From NCBI GenBank assembly GCA_913055205.1, contig CAJXJN010000014.1, positions 1 through 47,580 on the forward strand: DNA of 47,580 nt, in the 5' to 3' direction. Under the pieces are notes generated by a model, which saw only the letters and a list, made by a program, of their open reading frames with translations, searched no databases and was not told the origin of the DNA. Shown piece after piece: positions 25,177-34,212 of this stretch. The DNA comes from an uncultured Sulfurovum sp. Its GTDB lineage: Bacteria > Campylobacterota > Campylobacteria > Campylobacterales > Sulfurovaceae. Made by a program: the position numbers and the translations under genes. Position 1 is the stretch's first letter; each line of letters begins with the position of its first letter.

Positions 25177-25908
25177 ATGATCAAAATACCTAAAAAGATG
25201 GAAGCTGTGGTACTGCAGCTTCCGAGTAAAAAACGCTATCAAGAGAATCTTGACAAACTACTGGAGCTTCTTAAAATACACCAGGATAAACAGATCATTG
25301 TTGCTCCTGAAGTGTATCTTACAGCCTATGATTACGAGCATATGGAAACAGCTGCCATGTTTTCACTCAATGCCCTTAAAACACTTAAAAAAGAGGTAGA
25401 TGAACAGATCGTTGTTTTGACCCTTATCTTAAAGGATGGTGATGATTTTGTCAATCAGGCGGTTGTCATTCATAAGCATAAAGTAGTGCATAGACAAAAC
25501 AAGGTCAAACTTTTTAGGCTGGGAGATGAAGATCTCTATTTGAAAGCAGGAAAAGAAAAAAAGATAAAGCCTTTTAAAATAGAGGGTGTAACATATGCAC
25601 TGCTGATCTGTTTTGAATTGAGATTTAAAGAGCTATGGAAAAGAATTGAGGGTGTTGATGTGGTACTTGTACCGGCAAGGTGGGGATTGTTCCGTAAAAG
25701 ACACTTAGAGATACTTTCACGTGCATTGGCAGTGATGAATCAGTGTTATGTTCTTCTTGCTAACAGTTCTGATGCCGATATGGCAAGTGCTTCAGCTATT
25801 ATTTCTCCCAATGGAGAAGCCATACAGGATGATGCTAAAGAGAGTATAGAAGGTGTGGTGGATTTTCGAGAAATAAAGAAGATGCGACGTTATATTGTGA
25901 TGGATTAA
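25177..25908 (+). CDS. carbon-nitrogen hydrolase (nitrilase superfamily)
   Basis: A 243-residue nitrilase-fold amidase. The catalytic triad is visible as Glu 45 in VAPEVYLTA, Lys about 109 in RQNKVKLF and Cys 145 in LLICFELRF. The substrate cannot be told; related proteins act on small amides or damaged metabolites. It is on the short side but complete. The eight-base gap after nrdB suggests co-transcription. Confidence 0.85.
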   Translation: MIKIPKKMEAVVLQLPSKKRYQENLDKLLELLKIHQDKQIIVAPEVYLTAYDYEHMETAAMFSLNALKTLKKEVDEQIVVLTLILKDGDDFVNQAVVIHKHKVVHRQNKVKLFRLGDEDLYLKAGKEKKIKPFKIEGVTYALLICFELRFKELWKRIEGVDVVLVPARWGLFRKRHLEILSRALAVMNQCYVLLANSSDADMASASAIISPNGEAIQDDAKESIEGVVDFREIKKMRRYIVMD

Positions 25909-25971
25909 ATGCTCTTAATCACATTTTAGATAAAATCTCTCCATTAATTAGGATTCGGGGAACAGTGACGT

Positions 25972-26607
25972 ATGATAAAGGCAAGACAGCGACAAAATCT
26001 TGTGGCAGAAATAGAGAAATACTTTACACTGGATGCTCATGTCAAAGAGGCATTTTTAGCAGTAGACAGAGAGATTTTTGTACCAAATGAGTTTAAGCAC
26101 CTCTCTTATCAGCTTGAAGCACTTCCTTTAGCTGCAAGCCAGTGGATCTCCTCACCTTTAACGGTAGCAAAAATGACACAGCACTTAGAGCTTGAAGGTG
26201 TAGATTCCGTACTTGAAGTTGGCTGTGGAAGCGGATACCAGGCTGCAATCCTAAGTAAGATCACCCGTCGTGTCTTTACGATAGAACGTATTGATACGCT
26301 TTTGAAAGAAGCAAAAGGGCGTTTTTCCAAACATGAAATGCACAACATTTTTACACGTTTTGATGATGGACAAAGAGGATGGAAACAATATGCACCTTTT
26401 GAACGTATTCTATTTTCTGCTACTGCAAAAGAGATCCCCTCTGTACTTTTTGAACAGTTGGCTGAAGGGGGAATCCTGATTGCTCCTATTGAACAGAGTA
26501 AGGATTATCATATCATTACCCGTTATTATAAAAGAAACGGACGAATCAGTTCGGAGATGATAGAACAGTGCCTCTTTGTCCCCGTACTGGACGGTACGCA
26601 AAAGTAG
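25972..26607 (+). CDS. pcm: protein-L-isoaspartate O-methyltransferase
   Basis: A 211-residue SAM methyltransferase that starts repair of isoaspartyl damage in proteins. The motif WISSPLTVAKMTQHLEL and the SAM site VLEVGCGSGYQAAIL (80-94) are diagnostic, and RILFSATAKEIPSVLFEQLAEGG follows as expected. Full length. A TAAAAT box lies about 40 bp upstream. Confidence 0.92.
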   Translation: MIKARQRQNLVAEIEKYFTLDAHVKEAFLAVDREIFVPNEFKHLSYQLEALPLAASQWISSPLTVAKMTQHLELEGVDSVLEVGCGSGYQAAILSKITRRVFTIERIDTLLKEAKGRFSKHEMHNIFTRFDDGQRGWKQYAPFERILFSATAKEIPSVLFEQLAEGGILIAPIEQSKDYHIITRYYKRNGRISSEMIEQCLFVPVLDGTQK

Positions 26608-26703
26608 TTGACACTTTTCATAAAACTTATGTTATGATTTACAAAAATGAACCCCCTGAATGTTTAGGGTTATTCAGTGGTTTAATGTAAACAGGGATAT
26701 GGA

Positions 26704-27360
26704 ATGGAAAAGTTGATGAAGCCGGCAGAGTATGCCAAAGAACTTGGTATCTCTAGACAAGCAGTCTATGCAAAGATCAAAAGAGGTATCCTCTCAGCCA
26801 AAAGTGTAGAGGGAAAACTCTATATCGTAGTTGACAATACGATACAAAATGAGACTTCAAAGCCTACTCCTTCTGAAGCAAAACAAAGCATGGCAACTTC
26901 TACATCCATATCTTCTTCCGAACAAAGTTCCCAAAGAGAAGAGAAAGATTATAAAGCACTGCTTCAAGCCAAAGATGAAACGATTTCAGTCCTTAAAAGT
27001 ACGGTGAAAGATCTTAAAAAGAGCAATAAACAGATATCGACTACACTCAAAGGAGAGATCGACCTGCTTAAAGAGGCATTCCATGAAATGCGTACATTGT
27101 ATGTACATCAGCTTGAACAGAGAAAGCCGAAAGAGACTATAGAAGTTCTTACCGATACAGATACTGTAGAGATAGAAGAAGAGAAGTGGATCAGTTTTAA
27201 AAAGTTTTTTAAACTTGAGAGTATTGCGAAAGAGAAAAAACAGGAAGAGCTTAAAAAACGTTTTAAAAAAGCCTATAAAAAGGGTGATGAACGCTTGATG
27301 AAGATTAAAGGACAACTTAAATTGAATGCAAACAAAACCTATGAAGATATATTAAACTAA
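26704..27360 (+). CDS. helix-turn-helix plus coiled-coil protein
   Basis: A 218-residue protein. The N-terminus (MKPAEYAKELGISRQAVYAK, about 5-24) is a helix-turn-helix with a short wing (GKLYIVV). A Ser/Thr/Gln-rich linker (about 50-80) leads to a long charged coiled coil (about 85-140, LLQAKDETISVLKSTVKDLKK) and a Lys-rich end. It may be a DNA-binding structural protein or regulator; I do not recognise a named family. A TTGACA...TATGAT promoter candidate lies between pcm and this gene. It runs into the antiporter gene with a one-base gap. Confidence 0.65.
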   Translation: MEKLMKPAEYAKELGISRQAVYAKIKRGILSAKSVEGKLYIVVDNTIQNETSKPTPSEAKQSMATSTSISSSEQSSQREEKDYKALLQAKDETISVLKSTVKDLKKSNKQISTTLKGEIDLLKEAFHEMRTLYVHQLEQRKPKETIEVLTDTDTVEIEEEKWISFKKFFKLESIAKEKKQEELKKRFKKAYKKGDERLMKIKGQLKLNANKTYEDILN

Positions 27361-27361
27361 T

Positions 27362-28447
27362 ATGCAAGTACTAAAAGATTTTTCAAAAGAGTATAGTCTC
27401 TTTTTGGCTATCATTGCCTACTTTGGCATCAGCTATTTTGAACATACACTTGTGCATACTACGGCAGGTAACCTACTGGGGTTTGGTATCCTGTTTGCCG
27501 TTATCATCTACTCTGCTATGTCTGTAGCACACCATGCAGAGATGCTGGCAGAGAAGTTTGGCGAGCCTTATGGGACACTTATTTTGACGATCTCTGCGGT
27601 TATCGTCGAGATCATCATCATTGTTATCATGATGATGCATGCCGAAAGTCCCACGCTTGCCCGTGACACCATCTACTCTGCGGTGATGCTTGATATCAAC
27701 GGACTGCTTGGCATTGCTGCGATTATCGGGGGTATCAAGTACGGAGAACAGCCTTACAACGTGGACTCTTCCAACTCTTACCTCTCTATGTTGCTTGTAG
27801 CCATAGGTATAGCGATGGTATTACCACACTTCATTAACCCAGCATACCACGATACATTCATGATGTTTAATGTGGTGATGTTTATATTGCTTTACGTGAC
27901 TTTTACCCGCATCCAACTCAAATCACACAGATACTTCTTTGAGTATGAGGTCCAGAGTGAATGTAGAGAGGGCGAACACTGTGGGCCTTACCGTGAGATA
28001 AATGCCTGGTATCATGCCTTTAATCTCATCATCTCTATTATCGTTATCGGTGTGCTTGCCGAGATACTCTCTGTCTTCATGAGTAACACTCTGGAGACCT
28101 TCGGATTACCCCTTGCCATCGGTGCAGTGGGAGTAGCTGTCATATCTGCAGCTCCGGAACTCATCACCGCAGTACGTGCCGCAGTAGACAACCGTATGCA
28201 AACAGTCATCAACATCGCTCTTGGTGCATCGTTGGCAACTATACTTCTTACAATACCGGCTGTTATTTTAGTTGCAAGATACATGGGCATGGAACTTAAT
28301 CTTTCTATTACGCCTGTGCAGGGAGTTATGCTGGGGTTGACACTTCTTGTGAGTATTGTCAACTTTAATGACGGTGAGACGAATGTACTTGAAGGGTTCT
28401 TGCACTTTATTTTGTTTGTGGTATTTGCATTTTTGTTGTTTGTATGA
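27362..28447 (+). CDS. Ca2+/H+ antiporter, ChaA/CAX family
   Basis: A 361-residue polytopic membrane protein with about ten helices. The two alpha repeats show GTLILTISAVIVEIIII (about 72-88) and VISAAPELITAVRAAVDNRMQTVINIALGAS (starting about 260), each with the key Glu of cation exchangers. A short central hydrophilic loop holds YEVQSECREGEHCGPYREIN. It should export calcium (or Na+/K+ in ChaA) in exchange for protons at the inner membrane. It is convergent with the DUF58 gene. Confidence 0.85.
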   Translation: MQVLKDFSKEYSLFLAIIAYFGISYFEHTLVHTTAGNLLGFGILFAVIIYSAMSVAHHAEMLAEKFGEPYGTLILTISAVIVEIIIIVIMMMHAESPTLARDTIYSAVMLDINGLLGIAAIIGGIKYGEQPYNVDSSNSYLSMLLVAIGIAMVLPHFINPAYHDTFMMFNVVMFILLYVTFTRIQLKSHRYFFEYEVQSECREGEHCGPYREINAWYHAFNLIISIIVIGVLAEILSVFMSNTLETFGLPLAIGAVGVAVISAAPELITAVRAAVDNRMQTVINIALGASLATILLTIPAVILVARYMGMELNLSITPVQGVMLGLTLLVSIVNFNDGETNVLEGFLHFILFVVFAFLLFV

Positions 28448-28504
28448 GAAGCGTGACGTAAATGTGAAAAGTTTAAACTATATCTTTTTACATGTGTAAA
28501 GGAT

Positions 28505-28526
28505 GTCCCTGCAAAGCATGGGAACG
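28505..28526. repeat. degenerate REP-like hairpin
   Basis: GTCCCTGCAAAGCATGGGAA (28505-28524) folds into TCCC-GC/GC-GGGA and resembles the reverse of the copy at 19606-19630. It lies between two convergent genes and may help terminate both. Confidence 0.5.
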
Positions 28527-28535
28527 AGAGCTACT

Positions 28536-29363
28536 TTATTGGAATAGAGTGACTAACTTTCCCACCACCTCATCATCCGTAAAGATCTTTACATACCGAA
28601 TATCATACCGTGAAAAATGTTCGATCAGCTTCTCATCATTCTCTTTTAATCTGGCAAGATACTTTTCTATGCTTCTTTTTCCAAAATAAGTATCCATTTT
28701 AGCACCACTTTGAGGATTGCTAAGAGTTACTTCTGCAAGCTTCTTGGGAGACTCTTCTTCTCTGTCTCTAATGATGATGGCTATGACTTCATGTTTTTGT
28801 GCAAGGAGGGATAAGTCTACCTCTTCTAAAAAATCTCCTATGACAAAAACAAGTGAAGATTTATGCAGTCTTTTGAAAAGGTCTTCCATGGAGGTATTAT
28901 AGTTTACTTTTGTTCCAAGTAGAGAAGCTTCAAAAAGTGTTTTAGAAAACTGCTCTATGTGGTAGAATTGTTTTGTAGGCGGTGTAGTGTTGGTTTGATT
29001 TTGTTCGTAGCTTATGCCTGTGAACAAGTCAGCGTTTTGCTGTGCTGCGTAGCCTAAGAGCGTTGCTGTTTCCGTAAGCTTCTCTTGTTTGGCATTTCCT
29101 GACCCAAAATAGAGGCTTCCGTCCATGAAAGCAGCCACAACAACGGAGAGCTCACGGTTGGCATGTAACTCCTTTATATAAGGCTTTCCCAGTTTTGCAG
29201 TGATGGTCCAGTTTATCTTACGGATGTCGTCGCCCATCTGGTACTCCCGCAACTCTGAGAAGTCATAGCCCTCTCCGTGAAGTTTGGAGAGGTTATGTCC
29301 GGACAGCAGGGTATAGACTTGGTGTCTGGCTTTGAGTTGCAGGGCTTTTAATGTGGTGTTCAT
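28536..29363 (-). CDS. DUF58 protein of the MoxR-Bat cluster
   Basis: A 275-residue DUF58 protein. The family motif is GYDFSELREYQMGDDIRKINW (about 32-52), followed by a von Willebrand-like fold with SLVFVIGDFLEEVDLSLLAQ. These proteins accompany MoxR ATPases and are thought to be partners or substrates in chaperone-like assembly. It is the last gene of the cluster and is separated from moxR by a 179-bp gap that holds an inverted-repeat element. Confidence 0.85.
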   Translation of the reverse strand: MNTTLKALQLKARHQVYTLLSGHNLSKLHGEGYDFSELREYQMGDDIRKINWTITAKLGKPYIKELHANRELSVVVAAFMDGSLYFGSGNAKQEKLTETATLLGYAAQQNADLFTGISYEQNQTNTTPPTKQFYHIEQFSKTLFEASLLGTKVNYNTSMEDLFKRLHKSSLVFVIGDFLEEVDLSLLAQKHEVIAIIIRDREEESPKKLAEVTLSNPQSGAKMDTYFGKRSIEKYLARLKENDEKLIEHFSRYDIRYVKIFTDDEVVGKLVTLFQ

Positions 29364-29379
29364 TTAGAGATGCGCTTTC

Positions 29380-29513
29380 GGAAGTGGCGACTTTAGTCCC
29401 ACCAAAAGTATATTTGCTTGAAAAAGTTTTTGTTTGTTTACAGTTTGTGCTTTTTTCCCCAATAAAAATCTATAAGTATTTAAATTGTAGGTGGGACTGA
29501 AGTCGCCACTCCC
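29380..29513. repeat. 134-bp inverted-repeat element (MITE-like) inside the bat operon
   Basis: The 24-bp ends, GGAAGTGGCGACTTTAGTCC plus CACC at 29380-29403 and GGTGGGACTGAAGTCGCCAC plus TCCC at 29490-29513, match as reverse complements at 22 of 24 positions. The middle is AT-rich and non-coding. No target duplication is obvious. It sits between moxR and the DUF58 gene. Confidence 0.82.
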
Positions 29514-29542
29514 AAGAGTGATACATTTTTGTATACTTAGCA

Positions 29543-30490
29543 TTACGGTACCGGCAATCTCTCAACGATCTCAGAGATCATTTCATCAGAAGTAACCCCT
29601 TTAGCCCTGGCCTCATAACTCAGGACGATACGGTGGCGCAGTACATCATGGACTACATAGCCTATATCAGCAGGGGTGACAAAGTCATTGCCTCGTAAAA
29701 AGGCTTTGGCTTTGGCTGCTTTGTAGAGGTCTATGGAAGCTCTCGGACTTGCTCCGAACATGATATGATGAGCGATATTCTCCAGTCCAAACTTGCCAGG
29801 GTCTCTCGTAGCGGAGATGAGCTGTACGATGTACTGCTCCAACTCTTTGTCTATGTGTATCTTTTCCAGTTCTTTCTGTAAGGTATGGAGTTCTTCGATA
29901 CTGAGTACCTTTTGTACCTCTGCAAAACTTTTGCTTGCTCCCTTGCGCATGATCTCCAACTCTTCTTCTTCAGTGTTGTGTTTCACAACGATCTTCATCA
30001 TAAATCTGTCCAGCTGTGCTTCAGGCAGGGCATAGACTCCCTCTTGTTCTATGGGGTTCTGTGTTGCCATGACCAGAAAAGGAGATTCGAGTTTAAAAGT
30101 CTCTTCTGCGATGGTGACTTGTCTCTCTTGCATCACTTCAAGCAGGGCAGACTGTACTTTGGCAGGGGCACGGTTGATCTCATCGGCAAGGAGAAGGTGG
30201 GTAAAGAGAGGACCTTTTTTGATGCTGAAAGAGTGGTCTTGAGGATTGTAGATCTGTGCACCGATAATGTCTGAAGGTAAGAGGTCAGGGGTGAACTGGA
30301 TACGTTTGAAGTCCAGCCCGAGTGTTTTGGAGAGAGCATTGATGGTGGTGGTCTTAGCCAATCCGGGAACTCCTTCTACCAAGATATGCCCGTCACAAAG
30401 TAGTCCTATAAGCAAGCCCTCTATCATTGTCTCTTGTCCGATGACTGCTTTGCTTAGTTCTTGTTTGAGTTGTGTTATTTTTTGATTCAT
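29543..30490 (-). CDS. MoxR-family AAA+ ATPase
   Basis: A 315-residue MoxR ATPase. Walker A is GVPGLAKTT (about 40-48), Walker B is LLLADEINRAPAKVQSALLE, and sensor 1 lies in VMATQNPIEQEG with LPEAQLDRFMMK. MoxR proteins act as chaperones for the assembly or activation of von Willebrand-domain partners, here the neighbouring Bat proteins. Its start overlaps the batD stop by four bases (ATGA type). Confidence 0.92.
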   Translation of the reverse strand: MNQKITQLKQELSKAVIGQETMIEGLLIGLLCDGHILVEGVPGLAKTTTINALSKTLGLDFKRIQFTPDLLPSDIIGAQIYNPQDHSFSIKKGPLFTHLLLADEINRAPAKVQSALLEVMQERQVTIAEETFKLESPFLVMATQNPIEQEGVYALPEAQLDRFMMKIVVKHNTEEEELEIMRKGASKSFAEVQKVLSIEELHTLQKELEKIHIDKELEQYIVQLISATRDPGKFGLENIAHHIMFGASPRASIDLYKAAKAKAFLRGNDFVTPADIGYVVHDVLRHRIVLSYEARAKGVTSDEMISEIVERLPVP

Positions 30491-31623
30491 ATTATTTGCT
30501 CCAATGCCTCTTGTTTGACTTTCTTAAAATGGATTTTACCATTTCCATATAAATGCTTTTCGAGTTTCTCAATACTTGATGCAAACGCTTTACTGTCTGT
30601 AGCCATAAGCAGTTGCAGTAAAGCTTTCTCATCCTTGCAGTCTTCTATCTTTTCTTTGAGTGGGTGAGATGTTTGTGTTATGGTCTTCTTCTTCCACTTT
30701 AAGCTTATGGCTGTCAAGTACCCCGATCCAAAAACTACAAGGTAACCAAGTAGGGTAGTAAGCCAGGACCAGTCATTCTGTAAAGGTTTGGGGCTATCGA
30801 CTTTGTCAACCAAACGGTTGACATCTACTTTGCTAATGTCAAAATGTTGTTCCGGTACGGTCAGTTCGTAACGCTTTTCGGTTTTAGGATCAAAGGCTTT
30901 AAGTACGATAGGTTGGAGGTCAAAACTCTTGGCATGCGAAAGTGCCATAGGGTAGATGACAGAGCTTTGTGTCCCTTCTTCTGTGTTGACCGAATGGACT
31001 ATGGGCTTTTCTGTAAAGAGGGTAAAGTTCACATCTTTAGGCAGCAGTCTCTCCATTAAAGGAGGATACCCTGTTCCTTTAATAGTGACTTGAAGAGGAA
31101 GAGGCTCATAGGCTTTTGCCTGATGTTTTTTGACCTGGTAGGTCAAGTTGAAATCTCCTACCAATGCGGTGTTTTCAGGCAGGGGTTTGACTTTGAGCGG
31201 CAGAGGCGGCAGAGGAATATCAGTATCAACAGTTACCAACCCTTTGACATTATCCCTGTCACCGGAAAAGCTGTAGGCAACACTCTCATCTGTCGTGACC
31301 CTCTTAAGAAGATCAAAAGTAATATTGATATCACCCGATTTGAGTGGGTAGATGAGATAGACATAATGCACTTTTGCATGATGATGGGTGTCTGTCTCTT
31401 TAATATCCAGTCTTTGAAAGCTGTAAGCATTACTTTTGTGAATATCGAAGTTGAAAAGAAGCACGATGTCAGGGTTGGTCTGGTCAAGGTCAAGCGTGAG
31501 GATGACAGGCTCTTTGACATAAGGGCCCTGCTTATCCAGATGAAAGGTATAGGTAAAATCTTCTGCATGCAGTACAAAGATACTCAAGCATAAAAGAATT
31601 AAATTACCAAGGCTGTGTTTCAC
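30487..31623 (-). CDS. batD: BatD-like membrane protein
   Basis: A 378-residue protein with N-terminal signal peptide (LGNLILLCLSIFVLHAEDF), a long beta-rich periplasmic part, one membrane helix near the C-terminus (LTTLLGYLVVFGSGYLTAISL) and a cytoplasmic tail. This layout matches BatD. The open frame reaches 31650, but GTG at 31623 has AAAGGA eight bases upstream and places the signal peptide correctly, so I use it; it overlaps batB/C by 20 nt. It is poorly conserved, so the name rests partly on context. Confidence 0.75.
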   Translation of the reverse strand: MKHSLGNLILLCLSIFVLHAEDFTYTFHLDKQGPYVKEPVILTLDLDQTNPDIVLLFNFDIHKSNAYSFQRLDIKETDTHHHAKVHYVYLIYPLKSGDINITFDLLKRVTTDESVAYSFSGDRDNVKGLVTVDTDIPLPPLPLKVKPLPENTALVGDFNLTYQVKKHQAKAYEPLPLQVTIKGTGYPPLMERLLPKDVNFTLFTEKPIVHSVNTEEGTQSSVIYPMALSHAKSFDLQPIVLKAFDPKTEKRYELTVPEQHFDISKVDVNRLVDKVDSPKPLQNDWSWLTTLLGYLVVFGSGYLTAISLKWKKKTITQTSHPLKEKIEDCKDEKALLQLLMATDSKAFASSIEKLEKHLYGNGKIHFKKVKQEALEQII

Positions 31624-33142
31624 GTATATATCCTTTGTTGATAAGCTCATAGACTTTGGAGCTTAGAGGCTGTTGTTCTTGCCTCTCATCAAGTATGAGT
31701 CTCTTTTTTTCTTTTTTGTCACCGGTTTTGCCTTCGCCTCCGGATCCCGAACCGGAACTTGGCTGATCTTCATCTCTTGTCTGTTCTTTATCACTCTCTT
31801 GTGATTCACTTTTGCTCGAGTCAGAATTTTGTGACTTAGGATGGGCGATGCCGAGCTCGGCAGATTTTTTCTTTTGTAAAAGTGCTACAAGTTGCAGATT
31901 GTATGTACTGTCTTCATCAACTCCCAGTTGTAAAGCCTTAGTATAATATATCTTGGCTTTATCGTACTCCTCCAACATGGCATAGGCATTGGCGATGTTG
32001 TAGTAGAGTTGCTGCTTGACGGTAGCAGAGGTGGAACGGATGGATTTATAGAGTTTGACCGCTTTTTGATAGGCGTGAAGTTTGTAGTAGGTATTGGCTA
32101 GGGCAAATTGGCTTTGCAAAGAGAGGCTATCCAGTTTTTTAAGATGCTGTTTGGTGGTGTTGAAGTCTTGGACTTGATAGCTCTTATATGCTTGATTCAG
32201 ATGATAAGTATCTAGCATAGATGCTTCTGCATTGATCCCCAGGAGGGTGAAAAGTGTGATGAGATATTTTACTGATTTGGTATGAACCATGAAAAAGAGT
32301 AATAGAGCTAAAAAAAGAGGGATTTGGTAAAACTCCATGTAGTGGTATTGCATTTTTGTTGCCATCTTCCCTTTTTGTTCGTCTATATCAAATGCATCCT
32401 GTAGATCTTTAGCCGTTGCAGCAGGGGTGGTGGAAGCTGTGACATAGTGACCTTCTGTCTGTGAAGTCAATCTTTCCAATAGGGGATTAATGCGTGAGAT
32501 GACCAGATTGTTGTCTTTGTCTTTAAGAAGTGACCCATCAGGTTTTTCTATCGTTGTGCCCTGTTTCGTACCTAATGCCAAAACAGTTAACGAGATATCT
32601 GCTTCTTGGAGTTGGTCTGTGAGTGTGTTCAGATCATCCTCTTCTCCTCCATCCGTAATGAGCAGCAGGTTTTTATGTGTGATTTTCATAGAGGATATTT
32701 TCTTAAAAAGTTTTTTAAGTGAAGTCCCTTTGGTGAGAATGTAGTCTGGGTTAAGACTTTTCAGGGCGATATTTATGAGTTCATGGTCAGTGGTGGGAGG
32801 AGAGAGCAACAGAGGGTTGGTGGTAAAGGCAATGAGCATGATATTGTCTTTTGGATTTTCTTTAAGAAAAGCACTTATCGTTTCTTTAGCAAAGTCATAA
32901 CGGGTAGGACTGATATCTTTGGCTCTCATAGAATAGGAGACATCCAGAGCGATGATGATATCTTTTGCCTCTATGGAACGCTCCTCTAATCCTTGTTTAA
33001 GTACAGGACGACTCAGTGCAGTGACTATAAGCATAAGAATAACAAGGTGAACCGTTATGATGAGATTCTTTTTCTTTTGGCTCAAAAAGAGGATAATCAG
33101 GGGGATGAACAACCATAAAAAACCAGGATAGAGTAGACTCAT
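31604..33142 (-). CDS. BatB/BatC-like fusion: VWA domain and TPR repeats
   Basis: A 512-residue protein. Two N-terminal membrane helices (about 5-50) are followed by a VWA domain with MIDAS motif DVSYS (about 68-72) and ITDGGEEDD; another helix (PLFLALLLFFMVH, about 275-287) leads to TPR repeats (about 310-410) and a disordered Ser/Glu/Gly-rich tail. BatB (VWA) and BatC (TPR) are separate genes in some species and fused here. It is thought to act in the cell envelope with MoxR. Its start overlaps batA by four bases. Confidence 0.83.
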   Translation of the reverse strand: MSLLYPGFLWLFIPLIILFLSQKKKNLIITVHLVILMLIVTALSRPVLKQGLEERSIEAKDIIIALDVSYSMRAKDISPTRYDFAKETISAFLKENPKDNIMLIAFTTNPLLLSPPTTDHELINIALKSLNPDYILTKGTSLKKLFKKISSMKITHKNLLLITDGGEEDDLNTLTDQLQEADISLTVLALGTKQGTTIEKPDGSLLKDKDNNLVISRINPLLERLTSQTEGHYVTASTTPAATAKDLQDAFDIDEQKGKMATKMQYHYMEFYQIPLFLALLLFFMVHTKSVKYLITLFTLLGINAEASMLDTYHLNQAYKSYQVQDFNTTKQHLKKLDSLSLQSQFALANTYYKLHAYQKAVKLYKSIRSTSATVKQQLYYNIANAYAMLEEYDKAKIYYTKALQLGVDEDSTYNLQLVALLQKKKSAELGIAHPKSQNSDSSKSESQESDKEQTRDEDQPSSGSGSGGEGKTGDKKEKKRLILDERQEQQPLSSKVYELINKGYIRETQPW

Positions 33143-34047
33143 GATTCACTCCTTCTCTGATAAAGAATCCAAAGCAAAAGAAGTATGAAAACCACACCTA
33201 AAGGAACGAGGATGAGAAGCTTTTGATTGAGATAATTCTCCCCTCGGATGGGACTTGGTTCAAGAGCATTGATCTCTTTATATACTTTTGAGAGAGCCTC
33301 TGCTGAACTTGCAGCATAACTTTTGCCACCACTCTCTTTTGCGATGGTCTCCAGCAGAGCTGCATCATAATCACTCTGTTTTCCTATACCGATAGTATAG
33401 ATCTTAATACCCAATGCTTTTGCTTTTGCAACAGCCTCTTTAGGGGAATGTTTCCCTGCATTATGATACCCGTCTGTAAGCAGAATAATAGCTTTGTTCT
33501 GTGCCTCGCCAAAGGAAAGAGTGTGAATGGACTGCATGATAGCATCTCCTATGGCAGTACTCTCCCCGGCCAAACCTACATTGGTCATTTCAAGCAGATA
33601 GGATAAGGACTCCAGATCATATGTCAAAGGGGAAGCGGTGTAGGCAAAGGTACCAAAGAGTACCACCCCCATGTTGTCATCAAAACGTTTTTGTATGAAT
33701 GCTTTGGAAAGTGTGGTCACTGTCTCGAACTTGTTTTTAAATCTATCTTTTGTATTAAACCCACTTTGTCCCATAGAGCCACTTGCATCAAGAGCCAGGA
33801 TAAGGTTTCGCCCTTTTTTATGTTGATCGGATGCAGCATCATAGATAAAAGGTTTGGCAAGGGCTAGTACCATAAGGGTAAACAGTGCCATTTTAAGCCA
33901 AGGCTCCCAACTTAACAACGGACTCTCTCTTTTGATCCATCCTAGTTTAGGAAAATAGTATATCTTACTGTATTGTTTACACCATAAAAAACAGGGTAAA
34001 AGAAGTAATAAGATTAGAAAATAAGGTGAGCCAAACGTAAAATACAT
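33139..34047 (-). CDS. batA: BatA-like VWA membrane protein
   Basis: A 302-residue protein: an N-terminal membrane helix (PYFLILLLLLPCFLW), a second near 53-65, a VWA domain with MIDAS motif DASGSMGQS (about 85-93), LLTDGYHNAG and a C-terminal membrane helix (LLILVPLGVVFILLLLWILY). It is the first gene of the cluster. In Bacteroides related genes affect oxygen tolerance; the function in this organism is not shown. The upstream region has no strong ribosome binding site. Confidence 0.83.
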   Translation of the reverse strand: MYFTFGSPYFLILLLLLPCFLWCKQYSKIYYFPKLGWIKRESPLLSWEPWLKMALFTLMVLALAKPFIYDAASDQHKKGRNLILALDASGSMGQSGFNTKDRFKNKFETVTTLSKAFIQKRFDDNMGVVLFGTFAYTASPLTYDLESLSYLLEMTNVGLAGESTAIGDAIMQSIHTLSFGEAQNKAIILLTDGYHNAGKHSPKEAVAKAKALGIKIYTIGIGKQSDYDAALLETIAKESGGKSYAASSAEALSKVYKEINALEPSPIRGENYLNQKLLILVPLGVVFILLLLWILYQRRSES

Positions 34048-34151
34048 AATAAGATTTTAGCATCTATCCTATGAGTCGGGACTTAGAGGTACAAAAGTTC
34101 CAATAGGGGGGCAGGATACTCTCTATTTTCTAGCTTTAACATACTATTTAC

Positions 34152-34188
34152 ATATCAAAACAATCATTTTCATGAAATTTTTTGATAT
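34152..34188. promoter_or_regulatory. inverted repeat overlapping the L,D-transpeptidase -10 box
   Basis: ATATCAAAA (34152-34160) and TTTTGATAT (34180-34188) are perfect 9-bp inverted arms. The right arm overlaps a TATACT -10 box at 34186-34191, so a protein bound here would block or alter that promoter. The bound factor is unknown. Confidence 0.45.
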
Positions 34189-34212
34189 ACTTTATAAAAA
34201 TTCTTCTAATGG

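Noticed and set aside
31612-31627. Half parS-like sequence TGTTTCACGT at the batD start
   Set aside because: Only one half-site matches; the other half is ATATA, so it is not a ParB site.
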